Positions 16,980 through 25,734 of a stretch of 64,000 bases of DNA are shown one piece after another. The DNA is taken from positions 620,001-684,000 of the forward strand of contig CP095846.1 of the NCBI GenBank assembly GCA_023100825.1, in the 5' to 3' direction. Within the stretch, counting starts at the first letter, position 1; every line of letters starts with the position of its first letter. The notes beneath the pieces are model-generated. The model worked only from the letters and a program-made list of their open reading frames with translations, was not told the DNA's origin and searched no databases. The DNA comes from Nocardioidaceae bacterium SCSIO 66511 (GTDB taxonomy: Bacteria; Actinomycetota; Actinomycetes; Propionibacteriales; Nocardioidaceae). A program made the translations under genes and the position numbers.

Positions 16980-18338
16980 ATGGGTACGAGACGCGTCATA
17001 GTGGTCGGCGGTGACGCAGCGGGTATGGCCGCAGCAGCCACCGCAAAGCGCCGAGCCGGTGACGAACTCGAGGTCGTCGCCTTCGAGCGAGGAGGTTGGA
17101 CGTCGTACTCCGCATGCGGCATTCCGTACTGGGTCGGTGGCCAGGTGCCGTCGCCGCACGATCTGGTGGCGCGTACGCCCGAGGAGCACCGTCGGCGCGG
17201 GATCGACGTGCGCTTGGGCGTCGAGGTGACCGAGCTGGACCCGGAAGCCGGCAAGATCGCGACCCGCGACGCAGATGGTGCGGTGGGCAGCCACGAGTAC
17301 GACGAGCTCGTGCTGGCGACCGGCGCCGAACCAGCGGTTCCCGATCTGCCGGGCGTCGACGCGGCCGGGATCCATGTCGTGCACACGATCGACGACGGTC
17401 AGCGCGTCCTCGACGACATCGCGGGAGCTGCTCCCCGGAACGCGGTGGTGGTCGGCGGCGGCTATGTCGGCCTCGAAGTCGCAGAGTCGTTCGTACATCG
17501 CGACATCCCGACGACGCTCATCACGCGGTCTGCCACTCCGATGTCGTCCCTCGACCCCGACATGGGCGCCAGGGTGCACGAGGCGATGCAGCGCGACGGC
17601 ATCGACGTACGCGTGTCGAGCCCTGCCCGTGGATTCGCCGTTGCCGACGGGAGAGTACGCGCCGTCGAGACCGACAGCGGACCGGTCGAGGCCGACGTCG
17701 TGGTTCTCGGGGTCGGCGTGCGTGCTCGGTCGCGGCTGGCATCCGACGCCGGGCTGACCGTGGGAGCAGGCGACGGCATCGTGGTCGACTCGCGCCAGCG
17801 CGCCGATGTCGCACGCCATGTCTGGGCGGCCGGCGACTGTTCACAGACGTACGACCGACTCACCGACCGCGGCGTGCACATCGCGCTGGGTACGCACGCC
17901 AACAAGCAGGGCCTCGTGATCGGTCGCAACCTGACCGGCGACGATGTCGAGTTTCCCGGTGTGCTCTCGACCTCGATCACAAAGGCGTGCTCGAGCGAGA
18001 TCTCCCGTACCGGCCTAGGTGAACGCGATGCGGCCGAGGCGGGGTTCGACGCCGTCGCGGTTTCGATCGATACGACGACGCGATCGGGCTACTACCCAGG
18101 TGCGGAGCCGATGACGGTCAAGCTGATCGCCGATCGCGCGAGCCGGCGCGTACTCGGTGCACAGATCGTCGGCGGTTCGGGTGCGGCGATGCGCATCGAC
18201 TCGGTCGCGATGGCCCTCTGGTCGGGTTCGAGCGTTGACGACCTGATGTTCGCCGACCTCGCCTACGCGCCTCCGTTCTCGAGTGTCTGGGATCCGGTGC
18301 AGGTCGCTGCCCGCGCGCTGGTGTCACAGTTAGGATGA
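16980..18338 (+). CDS. FAD-dependent disulfide reductase, CoA-disulfide-reductase-like
   Basis: 452 residues. FAD-binding Rossmann motif VVGGDAAGMAAA near the start, the single redox cysteine in YSACGIPYWVGG (Cys around 44), NAD(P)H-binding VVGGGYVGLEVAESF in the middle and the second FAD motif VWAAGDCSQT. The C-terminal dimerisation domain ends in FADLAYAPPFSSVWDPV. This pattern is that of CoA-disulfide reductases and related NADH oxidases or persulfide reductases. No rhodanese domain is attached. The protein is cytosolic; exact substrate uncertain. Confidence 0.85.
   Translation: MGTRRVIVVGGDAAGMAAAATAKRRAGDELEVVAFERGGWTSYSACGIPYWVGGQVPSPHDLVARTPEEHRRRGIDVRLGVEVTELDPEAGKIATRDADGAVGSHEYDELVLATGAEPAVPDLPGVDAAGIHVVHTIDDGQRVLDDIAGAAPRNAVVVGGGYVGLEVAESFVHRDIPTTLITRSATPMSSLDPDMGARVHEAMQRDGIDVRVSSPARGFAVADGRVRAVETDSGPVEADVVVLGVGVRARSRLASDAGLTVGAGDGIVVDSRQRADVARHVWAAGDCSQTYDRLTDRGVHIALGTHANKQGLVIGRNLTGDDVEFPGVLSTSITKACSSEISRTGLGERDAAEAGFDAVAVSIDTTTRSGYYPGAEPMTVKLIADRASRRVLGAQIVGGSGAAMRIDSVAMALWSGSSVDDLMFADLAYAPPFSSVWDPVQVAARALVSQLG
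18331..18336 (+). promoter_or_regulatory. Candidate -10 box for fbaA
   Basis: TAGGAT overlapping the upstream stop codon; predicted start leaves a leader of about 40 bases ending in a GAGGAG ribosome site. No clear -35 was seen. Confidence 0.35.
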
Positions 18339-18383
18339 CGGCCAAGCCCCCAGTACACCCCCGTTTCTTCGAGGAGCTTCCCG

Positions 18384-19406
18384 ATGCCCATCGCCACCCC
18401 TGAGGTCTACGCCGAGATGCTCGACAAGGCCAAGCGCGAGTCGTTCGCGTACCCGGCCATCAACGTCACCTCGTCGCAGACGCTGCACGCGGCCATGCGC
18501 GGCTTCGCCGAGGCCGAGAGCGACGGCATCGTGCAGGTATCCACCGGCGGTGCCGACTATCTGTCCGGGTCGACGGTCAAGAACATGGTGACCGGGTCGG
18601 TCGCGTTCGCCGCGTACGCGGAGGAAGTCGCCAAGGGCTATGGCGTGAACATCGCGCTGCACACCGACCACTGCCCGAAGGACAAGCTCGACGGTTTCGT
18701 ACGCCCGCTGCTCGAGCTGAGCAGGGAGCGCGTCGCCGGCGGCGGGCTCCCGTACTTCCAGTCGCATATGTGGGACGGCTCGGCGGTGCCGCTCGACGAG
18801 AACCTGCAGATCGGCCAGGAGCTACTCGAGAAGGCCGCCGCGGCCAAGATCATCCTCGAGGTCGAGATCGGCGTCGTGGGCGGCGAGGAGGACGGCATCG
18901 TCGGCGCGATCGACGACAAGCTGTACACCACCGCGGAGGACGCGATCGCCACCGCGGACGCCCTCGGCACGGGTGAAAAGGGCAGGTACCTGACGGCGTT
19001 GACGTTCGGCAACGTGCACGGCGTCTACAAACCGGGCAACGTCAAGCTGCGGCCGGAGATCCTCAAGAAGGCACAGGACGCGGTCGGCGCGAAGGTCGGC
19101 AAGGAGCGGCCGTTCGACCTGGTGTTCCACGGCGGCTCGGGTTCGCATCCCGACGAGATCTCCGCGGCCGTCGACTACGGCGTGGTCAAGATGAACGTCG
19201 ACACAGATACGCAGTACGCGTTCACCAGGGCAGTGGCCGGACACATGTTCGCCAACTACGACGGTGTACTCAAGGTCGACGGCGAGGTCGGCAACAAGAA
19301 GGCGTACGACCCGCGCGCGTACGGCAAGGCTGCGGAAGGCGCGATGGCCGAGCGTGTGGTCGAGGCCTGCCAGAATCTTCGCTCCGCCGGTACGCGCATC
19401 GGTTGA
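18384..19406 (+). CDS. fbaA: Class II fructose-1,6-bisphosphate aldolase
   Basis: 340 residues, usual for class IIA. Reversible cleavage of fructose-1,6-bisphosphate in glycolysis and gluconeogenesis, zinc-dependent. Zinc and substrate motifs: HTDHCPKDKLDGF, EVEIGVVGGEEDG, FGNVHGVYKPGN, FHGGSGSHPDEI and VKMNVDTDTQYAF. GAGGAG precedes the ATG. The order fba, DUF3151, purA downstream is a common actinobacterial arrangement, here interrupted by three extra genes. Confidence 0.97.
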   Translation: MPIATPEVYAEMLDKAKRESFAYPAINVTSSQTLHAAMRGFAEAESDGIVQVSTGGADYLSGSTVKNMVTGSVAFAAYAEEVAKGYGVNIALHTDHCPKDKLDGFVRPLLELSRERVAGGGLPYFQSHMWDGSAVPLDENLQIGQELLEKAAAAKIILEVEIGVVGGEEDGIVGAIDDKLYTTAEDAIATADALGTGEKGRYLTALTFGNVHGVYKPGNVKLRPEILKKAQDAVGAKVGKERPFDLVFHGGSGSHPDEISAAVDYGVVKMNVDTDTQYAFTRAVAGHMFANYDGVLKVDGEVGNKKAYDPRAYGKAAEGAMAERVVEACQNLRSAGTRIG

Positions 19407-19429
19407 GCCCTTCGACAGGGCCGTGAAAT

Positions 19430-19467
19430 GTCGTTCGCGGAGGTGGATCCCCACCCCCGCGAACGAC
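19430..19467. terminator. Hairpin terminator between fbaA and a convergent gene
   Basis: Eleven-bp stem (GTCGTTCGCGG with CCGCGAACGAC) and further pairing of GGTGG with CCACC in the interior. It lies 23 bases past the fbaA stop and before the stop of the gene on the other strand. Confidence 0.65.
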
Positions 19468-19492
19468 CCCGAGAGATAAGTGCAGTGGCCGG

Positions 19493-20038
19493 TCAGCCGC
19501 GTTTGAGGAACTTCGTGAACGGCGTGGTGTCCCTTACCGCGGTCTCTGCCGAATCCCGCAGTTGCGCACGCACCGTGACGGCCGCGCGCACCTTGACCGG
19601 CTTCTTGAGCGCCTGGCGCGAGAGGCACGTCCGGGGCACGACAGTTCGGACGTTGTGCTTGGACGTGGTGACCCGAATCCGCGGGCAGGGTATGCCGACC
19701 GCCGGGTCACCCGGCTTGCCCGCCATGACCATCCACTTCTCGGTGGCCTTACCCGCCCGGTTGTAGCGAACGATCGCGCGCCAGGTATGCGAGCTGTTCC
19801 GTGTCTTCATCACGACGACCGTCCGGATCAGTCGTGTTCGGTTGACTTTGGGCATCCGGGTCACGGCGACGAGGCGCTTCTTCGCGTTGTTCACATGCAG
19901 CGCGGTGATGTCGCCGTACGCCGGGTGCGAGGTGTCTCGGCCGAGGTTGAGGTGACCGGTTTCGGCCTCGGCCGCAAGTGGCGTGGAGAGCAGTGCAACG
20001 CCGGCGATGACCGCGCCGGCCCGAACGTAGGTCCGCAT
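19493..20038 (-). CDS. Secreted protein of unknown function
   Basis: 181 residues with a Sec signal peptide (MRTYVRAGAVIAGVALLSTPLAAEAE, cleavage probably after AEA). The mature part is basic and beta-rich with two cysteines (CPRIRV and CLSRQ) that could form a disulfide. I recognise no domain. It converges on fbaA and is divergent from the ECF sigma gene, which might control it; no matching promoter pair was found by eye. Confidence 0.7.
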   Translation of the reverse strand: MRTYVRAGAVIAGVALLSTPLAAEAETGHLNLGRDTSHPAYGDITALHVNNAKKRLVAVTRMPKVNRTRLIRTVVVMKTRNSSHTWRAIVRYNRAGKATEKWMVMAGKPGDPAVGIPCPRIRVTTSKHNVRTVVPRTCLSRQALKKPVKVRAAVTVRAQLRDSAETAVRDTTPFTKFLKRG

Positions 20039-20163
20039 CAGTGTCCAATCGTTGGTCGGATGGTGTGTGCGTAACCTCGATGTCTGACGGGTGCGCCCGG
20101 TTGCATCGGATTTCGAGACCGATTCGGATGCAACCGAGACGGGCGCGCGGACATCGTGTGGGT

Positions 20164-20706
20164 ATGGCGACAGTTGTAGACGGGAGCTGGATGGGAATCG
20201 TGCGTGCCGATGCCCGTTCGACGCATGATCCTCGGGCGCTGTTCGACACCCACTACGTCACGCTGGTCGGTCAATTGCATGCGATGTGCGGCGATCGGAG
20301 CGAGGCCGAAGACGCGGTGCAGGATGCCTTCGTACGTGCGTTGCGTAAGCCGGACGCGTTCGCGGCACTCGAGAATCCGGTCGGCTGGCTGCGTACGGTC
20401 GCGGTGAACCAGATCCGAAGCCGGTGGCGGCGGCGCAAGCGACACCGAGCGGTTGAACATCTGCTACTCGAGGACGGCGAGCCGTCCCCAGGCCTCTCTC
20501 CGCACTATCTGGCGATCGTCGACGCGCTACAGAAGATTCCGTTCTCGCAACGCGAGGCGATCGTGATGTACCACATCGGCGATCTGTCCGTCGGCGAGAT
20601 CGCGGCGGCGCTCGACGTCCCCGCCGGGACGGTCAAGGCTCGGCTGAGCCGCGGACGAGCGGCGCTGGCGAAACTGCTGGACGACGAGGAGGACGCTCAT
20701 GCGTGA
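20164..20706 (+). CDS. ECF-type RNA polymerase sigma factor
   Basis: 180 residues from the preferred ATG; another in-frame ATG lies nine codons later. Region 2 is LFDTHYVTLVGQLHAMCGDRSEAEDAVQDAFVRAL followed by GWLRTVAVNQIRSRWRR; region 4 is IPFSQREAIVMYHIGDLSVGEIAAALDVPAGTVKARLSRGRAALAKLL. It resembles the actinobacterial SigE-like/SACE subgroup. It overlaps the following gene by eight bases, typical of a sigma factor and its membrane partner. The targets are not known. Confidence 0.9.
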   Translation: MATVVDGSWMGIVRADARSTHDPRALFDTHYVTLVGQLHAMCGDRSEAEDAVQDAFVRALRKPDAFAALENPVGWLRTVAVNQIRSRWRRRKRHRAVEHLLLEDGEPSPGLSPHYLAIVDALQKIPFSQREAIVMYHIGDLSVGEIAAALDVPAGTVKARLSRGRAALAKLLDDEEDAHA

Positions 20707-21403
20707 CGACTGGACGGGGCTACGCCGCTCGCTGGAGTCGGGCGTGCGACCTCCGTCGTTCGACGCCTTGTCGGAGCGGGCGGCCGCGACGAAGGGGCGT
20801 GGCCGCCAGCGTACGGTGCTGCTCGCGACCTGCGCGGCCGCCGCCGCGATCGTAGTCGCGGGGGTGTCGGTGACCGCCGAACTCGGCGACGACCCGACAA
20901 AGACCGCCGCGCCATCGCCGGCCGAATCCGCCGGAAAGGGGAAGGACCGTACGGTCCCCCCAGAGCCGCAGTTCCGCATCACGGTCGGCGGTACGACGAG
21001 CGGCCGACAGGCCCGGGTCACCGTCGGGCAGTCGTTCCTGCAGTCGGCTCGCCGCCTGACGATCGAGGTGTCGGCCTCGGGGCGCGGCCGGTTCGAGACC
21101 ACGATGCAACGGGGCAGCGCGGGCAACTGGACACCTGTCGGTACGGGCGAACGCTGCACGGCGTCGTCGGCTCCGGCGGCGACGGGTGGAGTCACGCACC
21201 TCGATATCGCCGCTGACTGCATACCCGAGCAGCTGTTGACGAGCTCTGACTGGCGCCTGAGCACCGAAGACGGACCTTCGAAGGGCACCCGCGTCTACAC
21301 GGGGCGCGTGGGCGAGGACGGACGAGTCCTGAAGGGCGGCGGGTCCGTCACACAGAACCTTCCCGGCTCGAACAACGCAGATCCACCGCGCGTCTCTCGC
21401 TGA
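20699..21403 (+). CDS. Single-pass membrane protein, probable partner of the ECF sigma factor
   Basis: 234 residues: about 38 cytoplasmic residues, one membrane segment (TVLLATCAAAAAIVVAGVSVTA) and an extracellular domain of about 170 residues with two cysteines. The translational overlap with the sigma gene is the usual anti-sigma arrangement, yet the short N-terminus lacks the HxxxCxxC motif of zinc anti-sigma factors. Anti-sigma function is therefore an inference from position and topology only. The outer domain is not recognised. Confidence 0.7.
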   Translation: MRDDWTGLRRSLESGVRPPSFDALSERAAATKGRGRQRTVLLATCAAAAAIVVAGVSVTAELGDDPTKTAAPSPAESAGKGKDRTVPPEPQFRITVGGTTSGRQARVTVGQSFLQSARRLTIEVSASGRGRFETTMQRGSAGNWTPVGTGERCTASSAPAATGGVTHLDIAADCIPEQLLTSSDWRLSTEDGPSKGTRVYTGRVGEDGRVLKGGGSVTQNLPGSNNADPPRVSR

Positions 21404-21424
21404 TCACCGGCCTTTCGGACCGTC

Positions 21425-21458
21425 CCATGCTCTCAGGTACGCGTACCCGAGGGCATGG
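21425..21458. terminator. Hairpin after the sigma-factor operon
   Basis: CCATGC pairs with GCATGG, TCTC with GAGG, and the centre is the palindrome GGTACGCGTACC. It starts 22 bases after the membrane-protein stop and lies before the next promoter box; no T-run. Confidence 0.5.
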
Positions 21459-21480
21459 CCGATGCGCACGAATGAGCCAG

Positions 21481-21486
21481 TAGGGT
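21481..21486 (+). promoter_or_regulatory. -10 box, leaderless start of DUF3151 gene
   Basis: TAGGGT, six bases before the ATG. Confidence 0.5.
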
Positions 21487-21492
21487 GCAGCC

Positions 21493-21900
21493 ATGACGAA
21501 CCTCCTGGGCGAGCCACCCGAGACCCTGCTTCCCGAAGACCCGGCCGCTGCCCAGATCGATGGGGGAGTCGACTCGCGAGATGTGGCGCGTCAGCACCCC
21601 GAGTCGAGCCTGGCGTGGGCCGTGCTCGCGGAGTCGGCGCTGTCCGACGGCCGCGATATCGAGGCATACGCGTACGCCCGCACCGGCTACCACCGCGGGC
21701 TCGACGCGTTGCGTCGTAACGGCTGGAAGGGTCACGGGCCGATTCCGTGGTCGCATACGCCGAATCGTGGCTTCCTTCGTGCGCTCTATGCACTGGCGGT
21801 CGCGGCGGCCGAGATCGGCGACGGCGAGGAGGCCGCTCGATGCGGCGGGTTCCTGCGCGACTCCAGCACCGAGGCGTACGACGCCCTCGCGGCCAGCTAA
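21493..21900 (+). CDS. DUF3151 family protein
   Basis: 135 residues, helical throughout and soluble. The pattern MTNLLGEPPETLLP, AYAYARTGYHRGLDALRRNGWKGHGPIPW and RALYALAVAAAEIGDGEEAARCGGFLRDSS is that of the actinobacterial DUF3151 family, which resembles TPR helices. Members typically sit near fba and purA, as here; the function is unknown. Probably expressed from its own leaderless promoter. Confidence 0.88.
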   Translation: MTNLLGEPPETLLPEDPAAAQIDGGVDSRDVARQHPESSLAWAVLAESALSDGRDIEAYAYARTGYHRGLDALRRNGWKGHGPIPWSHTPNRGFLRALYALAVAAAEIGDGEEAARCGGFLRDSSTEAYDALAAS

Positions 21901-21913
21901 CTCCTGAGCGTCC

Positions 21914-22822
21914 TCAGCGTTTGATTGGCGGGCCGTACCCGCAATGCGCGGCGACGTACGATGTGAGCCGCCCCTCGAGCTGCGGGCTCGTACCCAGTGC
22001 GAACTGCGTCGTTTGGCCGCCGTCGAGGGTGAACACCGCGGTGAACTCGGTGCCTTGACTGTTGTCCGACAGCGCATGCGAGTCGCAGCGCGTCGGGCCG
22101 ATCTTCAGCACCGTCCGCAACGGGTCGTCCGACCCGTCGACGGAGATATCGAGATCCCACGAGTCGCCGCCGGTGCTCGGGCTGATCAAGGTCGTCGCGA
22201 GGATCTGGTCGAGAGTGAATGACCCGGATGCACCGCGCGGTTCGATGATCAACGGGAGCTCGGCGACGCTGTCACGCCCCTGTCCGTGGATGGTGATGTC
22301 GTCCGCGACCTCGATGTCGGCGATCTGCTGCACCTGATGTCCGGCGCACTCGGCTTTGACGAAGCGCGGCAGCGCGTCGTACATCATGGTCGGCTTGTAC
22401 GTACGGTGACGCAGGCGGTGGCTGCCTTGTCGGAACGCGAGGATCACCTTGTCGACCGTGGGTACGTCCGCGCACCTGGCCGGCGCCAGCTCGACAGGCA
22501 GATCAATGGTGAACCCGCCGGGAATGCGAGTGCCTTCATCCCACACGGCGGGCTTTTCGAACCGGGACGACACGTACGTCGCGCGCTCTACGCGCATCAG
22601 CCGGCCGGTGTTGTTGGCGACCTGCACCTCGAACTCGCGTCCGCCGTAGCTCTGGCGCAACTGGTACAGGCCGACCGAGATGCCGGACGCGCCCGGATCC
22701 TCGGTGACCTCCACCGTCTCCTGAGTCGGTGACGGCGCCGAGTTGCCGGCATCGTCGGAGTCGTTCGAGCAGGCGGTGGCGAGCCCGAGCAACGCGACCG
22801 CGACGATGAGAACGCGGCGCAC
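21914..22822 (-). CDS. Lipoprotein of unknown function
   Basis: 302 residues from a GTG start; the frame is open much further upstream but the lipoprotein signal RRVLIVAVALLGLATAC fixes the start. Cys18 is the lipid-modified residue. The mature part starts with a low-complexity acidic linker and continues as a beta-rich domain with three more cysteines. No known domain. It is divergent from purA, and its GTG lies six bases behind a TACACT box. Confidence 0.75.
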   Translation of the reverse strand: MRRVLIVAVALLGLATACSNDSDDAGNSAPSPTQETVEVTEDPGASGISVGLYQLRQSYGGREFEVQVANNTGRLMRVERATYVSSRFEKPAVWDEGTRIPGGFTIDLPVELAPARCADVPTVDKVILAFRQGSHRLRHRTYKPTMMYDALPRFVKAECAGHQVQQIADIEVADDITIHGQGRDSVAELPLIIEPRGASGSFTLDQILATTLISPSTGGDSWDLDISVDGSDDPLRTVLKIGPTRCDSHALSDNSQGTEFTAVFTLDGGQTTQFALGTSPQLEGRLTSYVAAHCGYGPPIKR

Positions 22823-22828
22823 GAACGC

Positions 22829-22834
22829 AGTGTA
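22829..22834 (-). promoter_or_regulatory. -10 box, leaderless start of lipoprotein gene
   Basis: TACACT on the minus strand, six bases before the GTG start. Confidence 0.45.
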
Positions 22835-22869
22835 GTCCGCGCACCGCAGGGGCGCGGAGCCGTGACCGT

Positions 22870-22875
22870 TAGACT
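22870..22875 (+). promoter_or_regulatory. Candidate -10 box for purA
   Basis: TAGACT, giving a leader of about 55 bases that ends in AGGGGG before the ATG. Confidence 0.35.
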
Positions 22876-22936
22876 GCCCCGGTAAGAGCCCGGTGCCGCC
22901 CGCACAGGGCTTCGTCTGTGTCCGAGGGGGCGCGTT

Positions 22937-24220
22937 ATGCCCGCAATCGTGATCGTCGGTGCCCAGTGGGGCGACGAAGGCAAGGGCAAGGCCACCGATC
23001 TGCTCGGCAGCCGGGTCGACTATGTCGTGAAGTTCAACGGCGGCAACAACGCCGGTCACACCGTCGTCATCGGTGAGGAGACGTACGCCCTGCATCTGCT
23101 GCCGAGCGGCATCCTCACGCCCGGGTGTACGCCCGTCATCGGCAACGGAGTCGTGGTCGATCTCGGTGTGCTGTTCGACGAGATCGATGCACTCGAGGCG
23201 CGGGGAGTCGACACCTCTTCGCTGCTGGTGAGCGCCAACGCGCACGTCATTCCCGACTACAACCGCACGCTCGACAAGGTCACCGAGCGTTTCCTCGGTT
23301 CGCGCAAGATCGGTACGACCGGCCGCGGTATCGGCCCGACGTACGCCGACAAGATGAGCCGGCTCGGCATCCGGGTGCAGGACATCTTCGACTCCGGAAT
23401 CCTCCGCCAGAAGGTCGAGGGCGCACTCGAGCTGAAGAACCAGATGCTCGCCAAGATCTACAACCGGCGCGCCGTTTCGGTCGACGAGACCGTCGACGAG
23501 CTCCTCGAGTACGCCGACCGACTCCGCCCGATGGTCGCCGACACCTCGCTGTTGCTCGGCGAGGCACTCTCACGGAGCGAGACCGTGCTGCTCGAGGCCG
23601 GCCAGGCGACGCTCCTCGACGTCGACCACGGCACGTACCCGTTCGTCACCTCGTCGTCGGCGACGTCGGGTGGCGCGTGCACGGGGTCGGGGATCGCGCC
23701 GACCCAGATCGACCGGGTCATCGGGATCGTGAAGGCGTACGCGACCCGGGTCGGTGAGGGGCCGTTCCCGACCGAGCTGCACGACGACGATGGTGAGCGG
23801 TTGCGCAAGAACGGCGGTGAGTTCGGCACCACGACCGGCCGGCCGCGGCGCTGTGGCTGGTACGACGCGCCGATCGCGCGCTATGCAGCCCGGATCAACG
23901 GCGTGACCGACTTCGTACTCACCAAGCTCGACGTACTCACCGGCTGGGACCGCATCCCCGTCTGCGTCGCGTACGACGTCGACGGCGAGCGCGTCGACGA
24001 GATGCCGATGACGCAGACCGGCTTCCATCACGCGAAGCCGATCTATGAGTTCTTCGACGGCTGGCATGAAGATCTCAGCGCGGCCCGCACGATGGACGAC
24101 CTCCCGGCGAACGCCCAGCACTACATCGAGGCGTTGGAGAAGATGTCCGGCGCGCGGATCTCCGCCGTCGGTGTCGGACCCGACCGCGAGCAGACCGTCG
24201 TTCGGCACGACCTGATCTGA
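22937..24220 (+). CDS. purA: Adenylosuccinate synthetase
   Basis: 427 residues, normal length. Converts IMP and aspartate to adenylosuccinate using GTP. GTP-binding GDEGKGK is at 12-18; [42 protein letters not shown] and [13 protein letters not shown] are all present. A strong AGGGGG ribosome site lies seven bases before the ATG. The stop is followed by a LacI-type regulator gene on the same strand with its own leader. Confidence 0.98.
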   Translation: MPAIVIVGAQWGDEGKGKATDLLGSRVDYVVKFNGGNNAGHTVVIGEETYALHLLPSGILTPGCTPVIGNGVVVDLGVLFDEIDALEARGVDTSSLLVSANAHVIPDYNRTLDKVTERFLGSRKIGTTGRGIGPTYADKMSRLGIRVQDIFDSGILRQKVEGALELKNQMLAKIYNRRAVSVDETVDELLEYADRLRPMVADTSLLLGEALSRSETVLLEAGQATLLDVDHGTYPFVTSSSATSGGACTGSGIAPTQIDRVIGIVKAYATRVGEGPFPTELHDDDGERLRKNGGEFGTTTGRPRRCGWYDAPIARYAARINGVTDFVLTKLDVLTGWDRIPVCVAYDVDGERVDEMPMTQTGFHHAKPIYEFFDGWHEDLSAARTMDDLPANAQHYIEALEKMSGARISAVGVGPDREQTVVRHDLI

Positions 24221-24327
24221 CGCCGAGGGCGACGAGGCACTCTGCCGACGCTTCGAACCGCCGGACAACCCGTCGCGTAGTTGCAGCGTATGTAGTGCAG
24301 GTGATGACTACGTGACGGGGAGACGAG

Positions 24328-25347
24328 ATGGCAGGAACGACAAGGGTCACGATTCGTGATGTCGCGAGTCGGGCAGGCGTTTCGGTGTCGACGGTTTCGC
24401 ATGCACTGAGCGGCAAAGGCCAGCTTCGTCCGGAGACACGTGAGCGCATCCGTTCAGTTGCGACATCGCTCGGCTACCGTCCGAGCCGCGCCGCGCAGGC
24501 GCTCCGGATGAGCCGTACCGGCACGATCGCGTTGATCGTACCGAGCGCGGGGAGCCGCGCCGAAGAACGCGAGATGATCAGCCTCGACTACTACATGTCG
24601 ATCGCTGCGGCGTGCGCACAGGATGCGTTCACCCGCGGCTACTCGTTGATCCTTCCGCCGCGGCTGACCACCGCCGACGAATGGCAGGTGCTCGCACCGG
24701 ACGGCGTCATCCTGTGCGATCCGGCGACCAATGACGAACGCATCGACCTGCTCGAGACGCTTGGCGTACCGGTCGTGTCGATCGAACGCGACTCCGGTCG
24801 GCCCGAGCGGCCGCACTTCGTCGCGGGCGACAACGTCGGCAACATGAACGAACTGTTGGCTCATCTGCACGGGGTCGGCGCTCGGCGGATCGCGTTGTTA
24901 TGGGCTGAGTCGTCGTGGTCGTGGACCCTCGACAGCCGCGAGACGTACGAGCAGTGGTGCCTCGGGCACGGCCAGCGGCCGATCGTGGCTCCGGTGTCAC
25001 TGAACCACCTCGAGTCGGAGTCGTATCGGGCGTCGGTGTCGCTGCTCGAGTCCGACCCGCGCCCCGATGCGATGATCGCTTCGGCCGAGCGATACGCAGA
25101 CGGCCTGCTGCACGCGTGCCGCGAGCGTGGTTTGCGGGTGCCGCACGACGTGTTGGTGGCCAGCGGCATCGACAACCACGTGCTCCGGCAGCATGATCCG
25201 CCGGTGACCGCGATCGATCTCGAACCCGCCGCTCAGGCGCACGCTGCGGTGGAGATGCTGCACCTGCGCCTCGAAGGGGGAGAGGTCACCGAGCCGCGCA
25301 TCGTGCCGAGCAAACTGCACGTACGCCGCAGCACCCAGCCCGGCTGA
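24328..25347 (+). CDS. LacI-family transcriptional regulator
   Basis: 339 residues. N-terminal LacI HTH with hinge: VTIRDVASRAGVSVSTVSHALSGKGQLRPETRERI. The rest is a periplasmic-binding-protein-like effector domain (IALIVPSAG; RIALLWAE; PRPDAMIASAERYADGLLHAC; DVLVASGIDNHVLRQHDPPVTAIDL). GGGGAG precedes the ATG. No sugar genes are adjacent, so the controlled genes are not evident. The upstream 107 bases contain two GTAGT-GCAG-like repeats that might be an autoregulatory site; this is weak. Confidence 0.9.
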   Translation: MAGTTRVTIRDVASRAGVSVSTVSHALSGKGQLRPETRERIRSVATSLGYRPSRAAQALRMSRTGTIALIVPSAGSRAEEREMISLDYYMSIAAACAQDAFTRGYSLILPPRLTTADEWQVLAPDGVILCDPATNDERIDLLETLGVPVVSIERDSGRPERPHFVAGDNVGNMNELLAHLHGVGARRIALLWAESSWSWTLDSRETYEQWCLGHGQRPIVAPVSLNHLESESYRASVSLLESDPRPDAMIASAERYADGLLHACRERGLRVPHDVLVASGIDNHVLRQHDPPVTAIDLEPAAQAHAAVEMLHLRLEGGEVTEPRIVPSKLHVRRSTQPG

Positions 25348-25386
25348 GACTACGCCCCGGCGACAGCGGGAACCGGCAGCCTGCGG

Positions 25387-25734
25387 TCAGTGTGCGACCT
25401 CGACCGAGTCCACCTCGAACGGCGGCCGGCCGCGACCGGCGATCCGGAAGCCGCCCCACGGGTTCTGCTCGCCGAGGCGAGCCGGCGACCACTCACCACC
25501 CGGTACGCGGGCCGCAATCTCGTTGCGAGCAACGTGTTCGGCCAACGCGCTCACCTCCGGATCCGGGTCGGTCCGACCGTGCCAGTGGAACGATCCGTCG
25601 ATGGGCTGGAAGAACCCGGACAGATGGACGCGTACCCGAACGGTCTCGACCGAACGGTTGGGAGACAGCTCGAGGTCGCCGTCGTACGTCTGGGGTGCCT
25701 CGTCGTGGTCGCCGGGATTCTGCTCTGCGCTCAA
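25387..25734 (-). CDS. Small DUF4873-like protein
   Basis: 115 residues, start TTG in a TTGA overlap with the upstream AurF-like gene. Key segment VRVRVHLSGFFQPIDGSFHWHGRTDP matches the DUF4873 pattern, followed by the basic linker and a C-terminal NPWGGFRIAGRGRPPFEVDSVEVAH. DUF4873 also occurs fused to flavin monooxygenases, so a helper role in an oxygenase reaction is plausible. The gene is easy to miss because its frame continues open far upstream through the AurF-like gene. The start codon is inferred from the stop overlap. Confidence 0.65.
   Translation of the reverse strand: MSAEQNPGDHDEAPQTYDGDLELSPNRSVETVRVRVHLSGFFQPIDGSFHWHGRTDPDPEVSALAEHVARNEIAARVPGGEWSPARLGEQNPWGGFRIAGRGRPPFEVDSVEVAH

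Noticed and set aside
22823-23245. N-terminal extension of the lipoprotein at 21914-22822
   Set aside because: It would overlap purA on the other strand, and the lipoprotein signal begins at the internal GTG.
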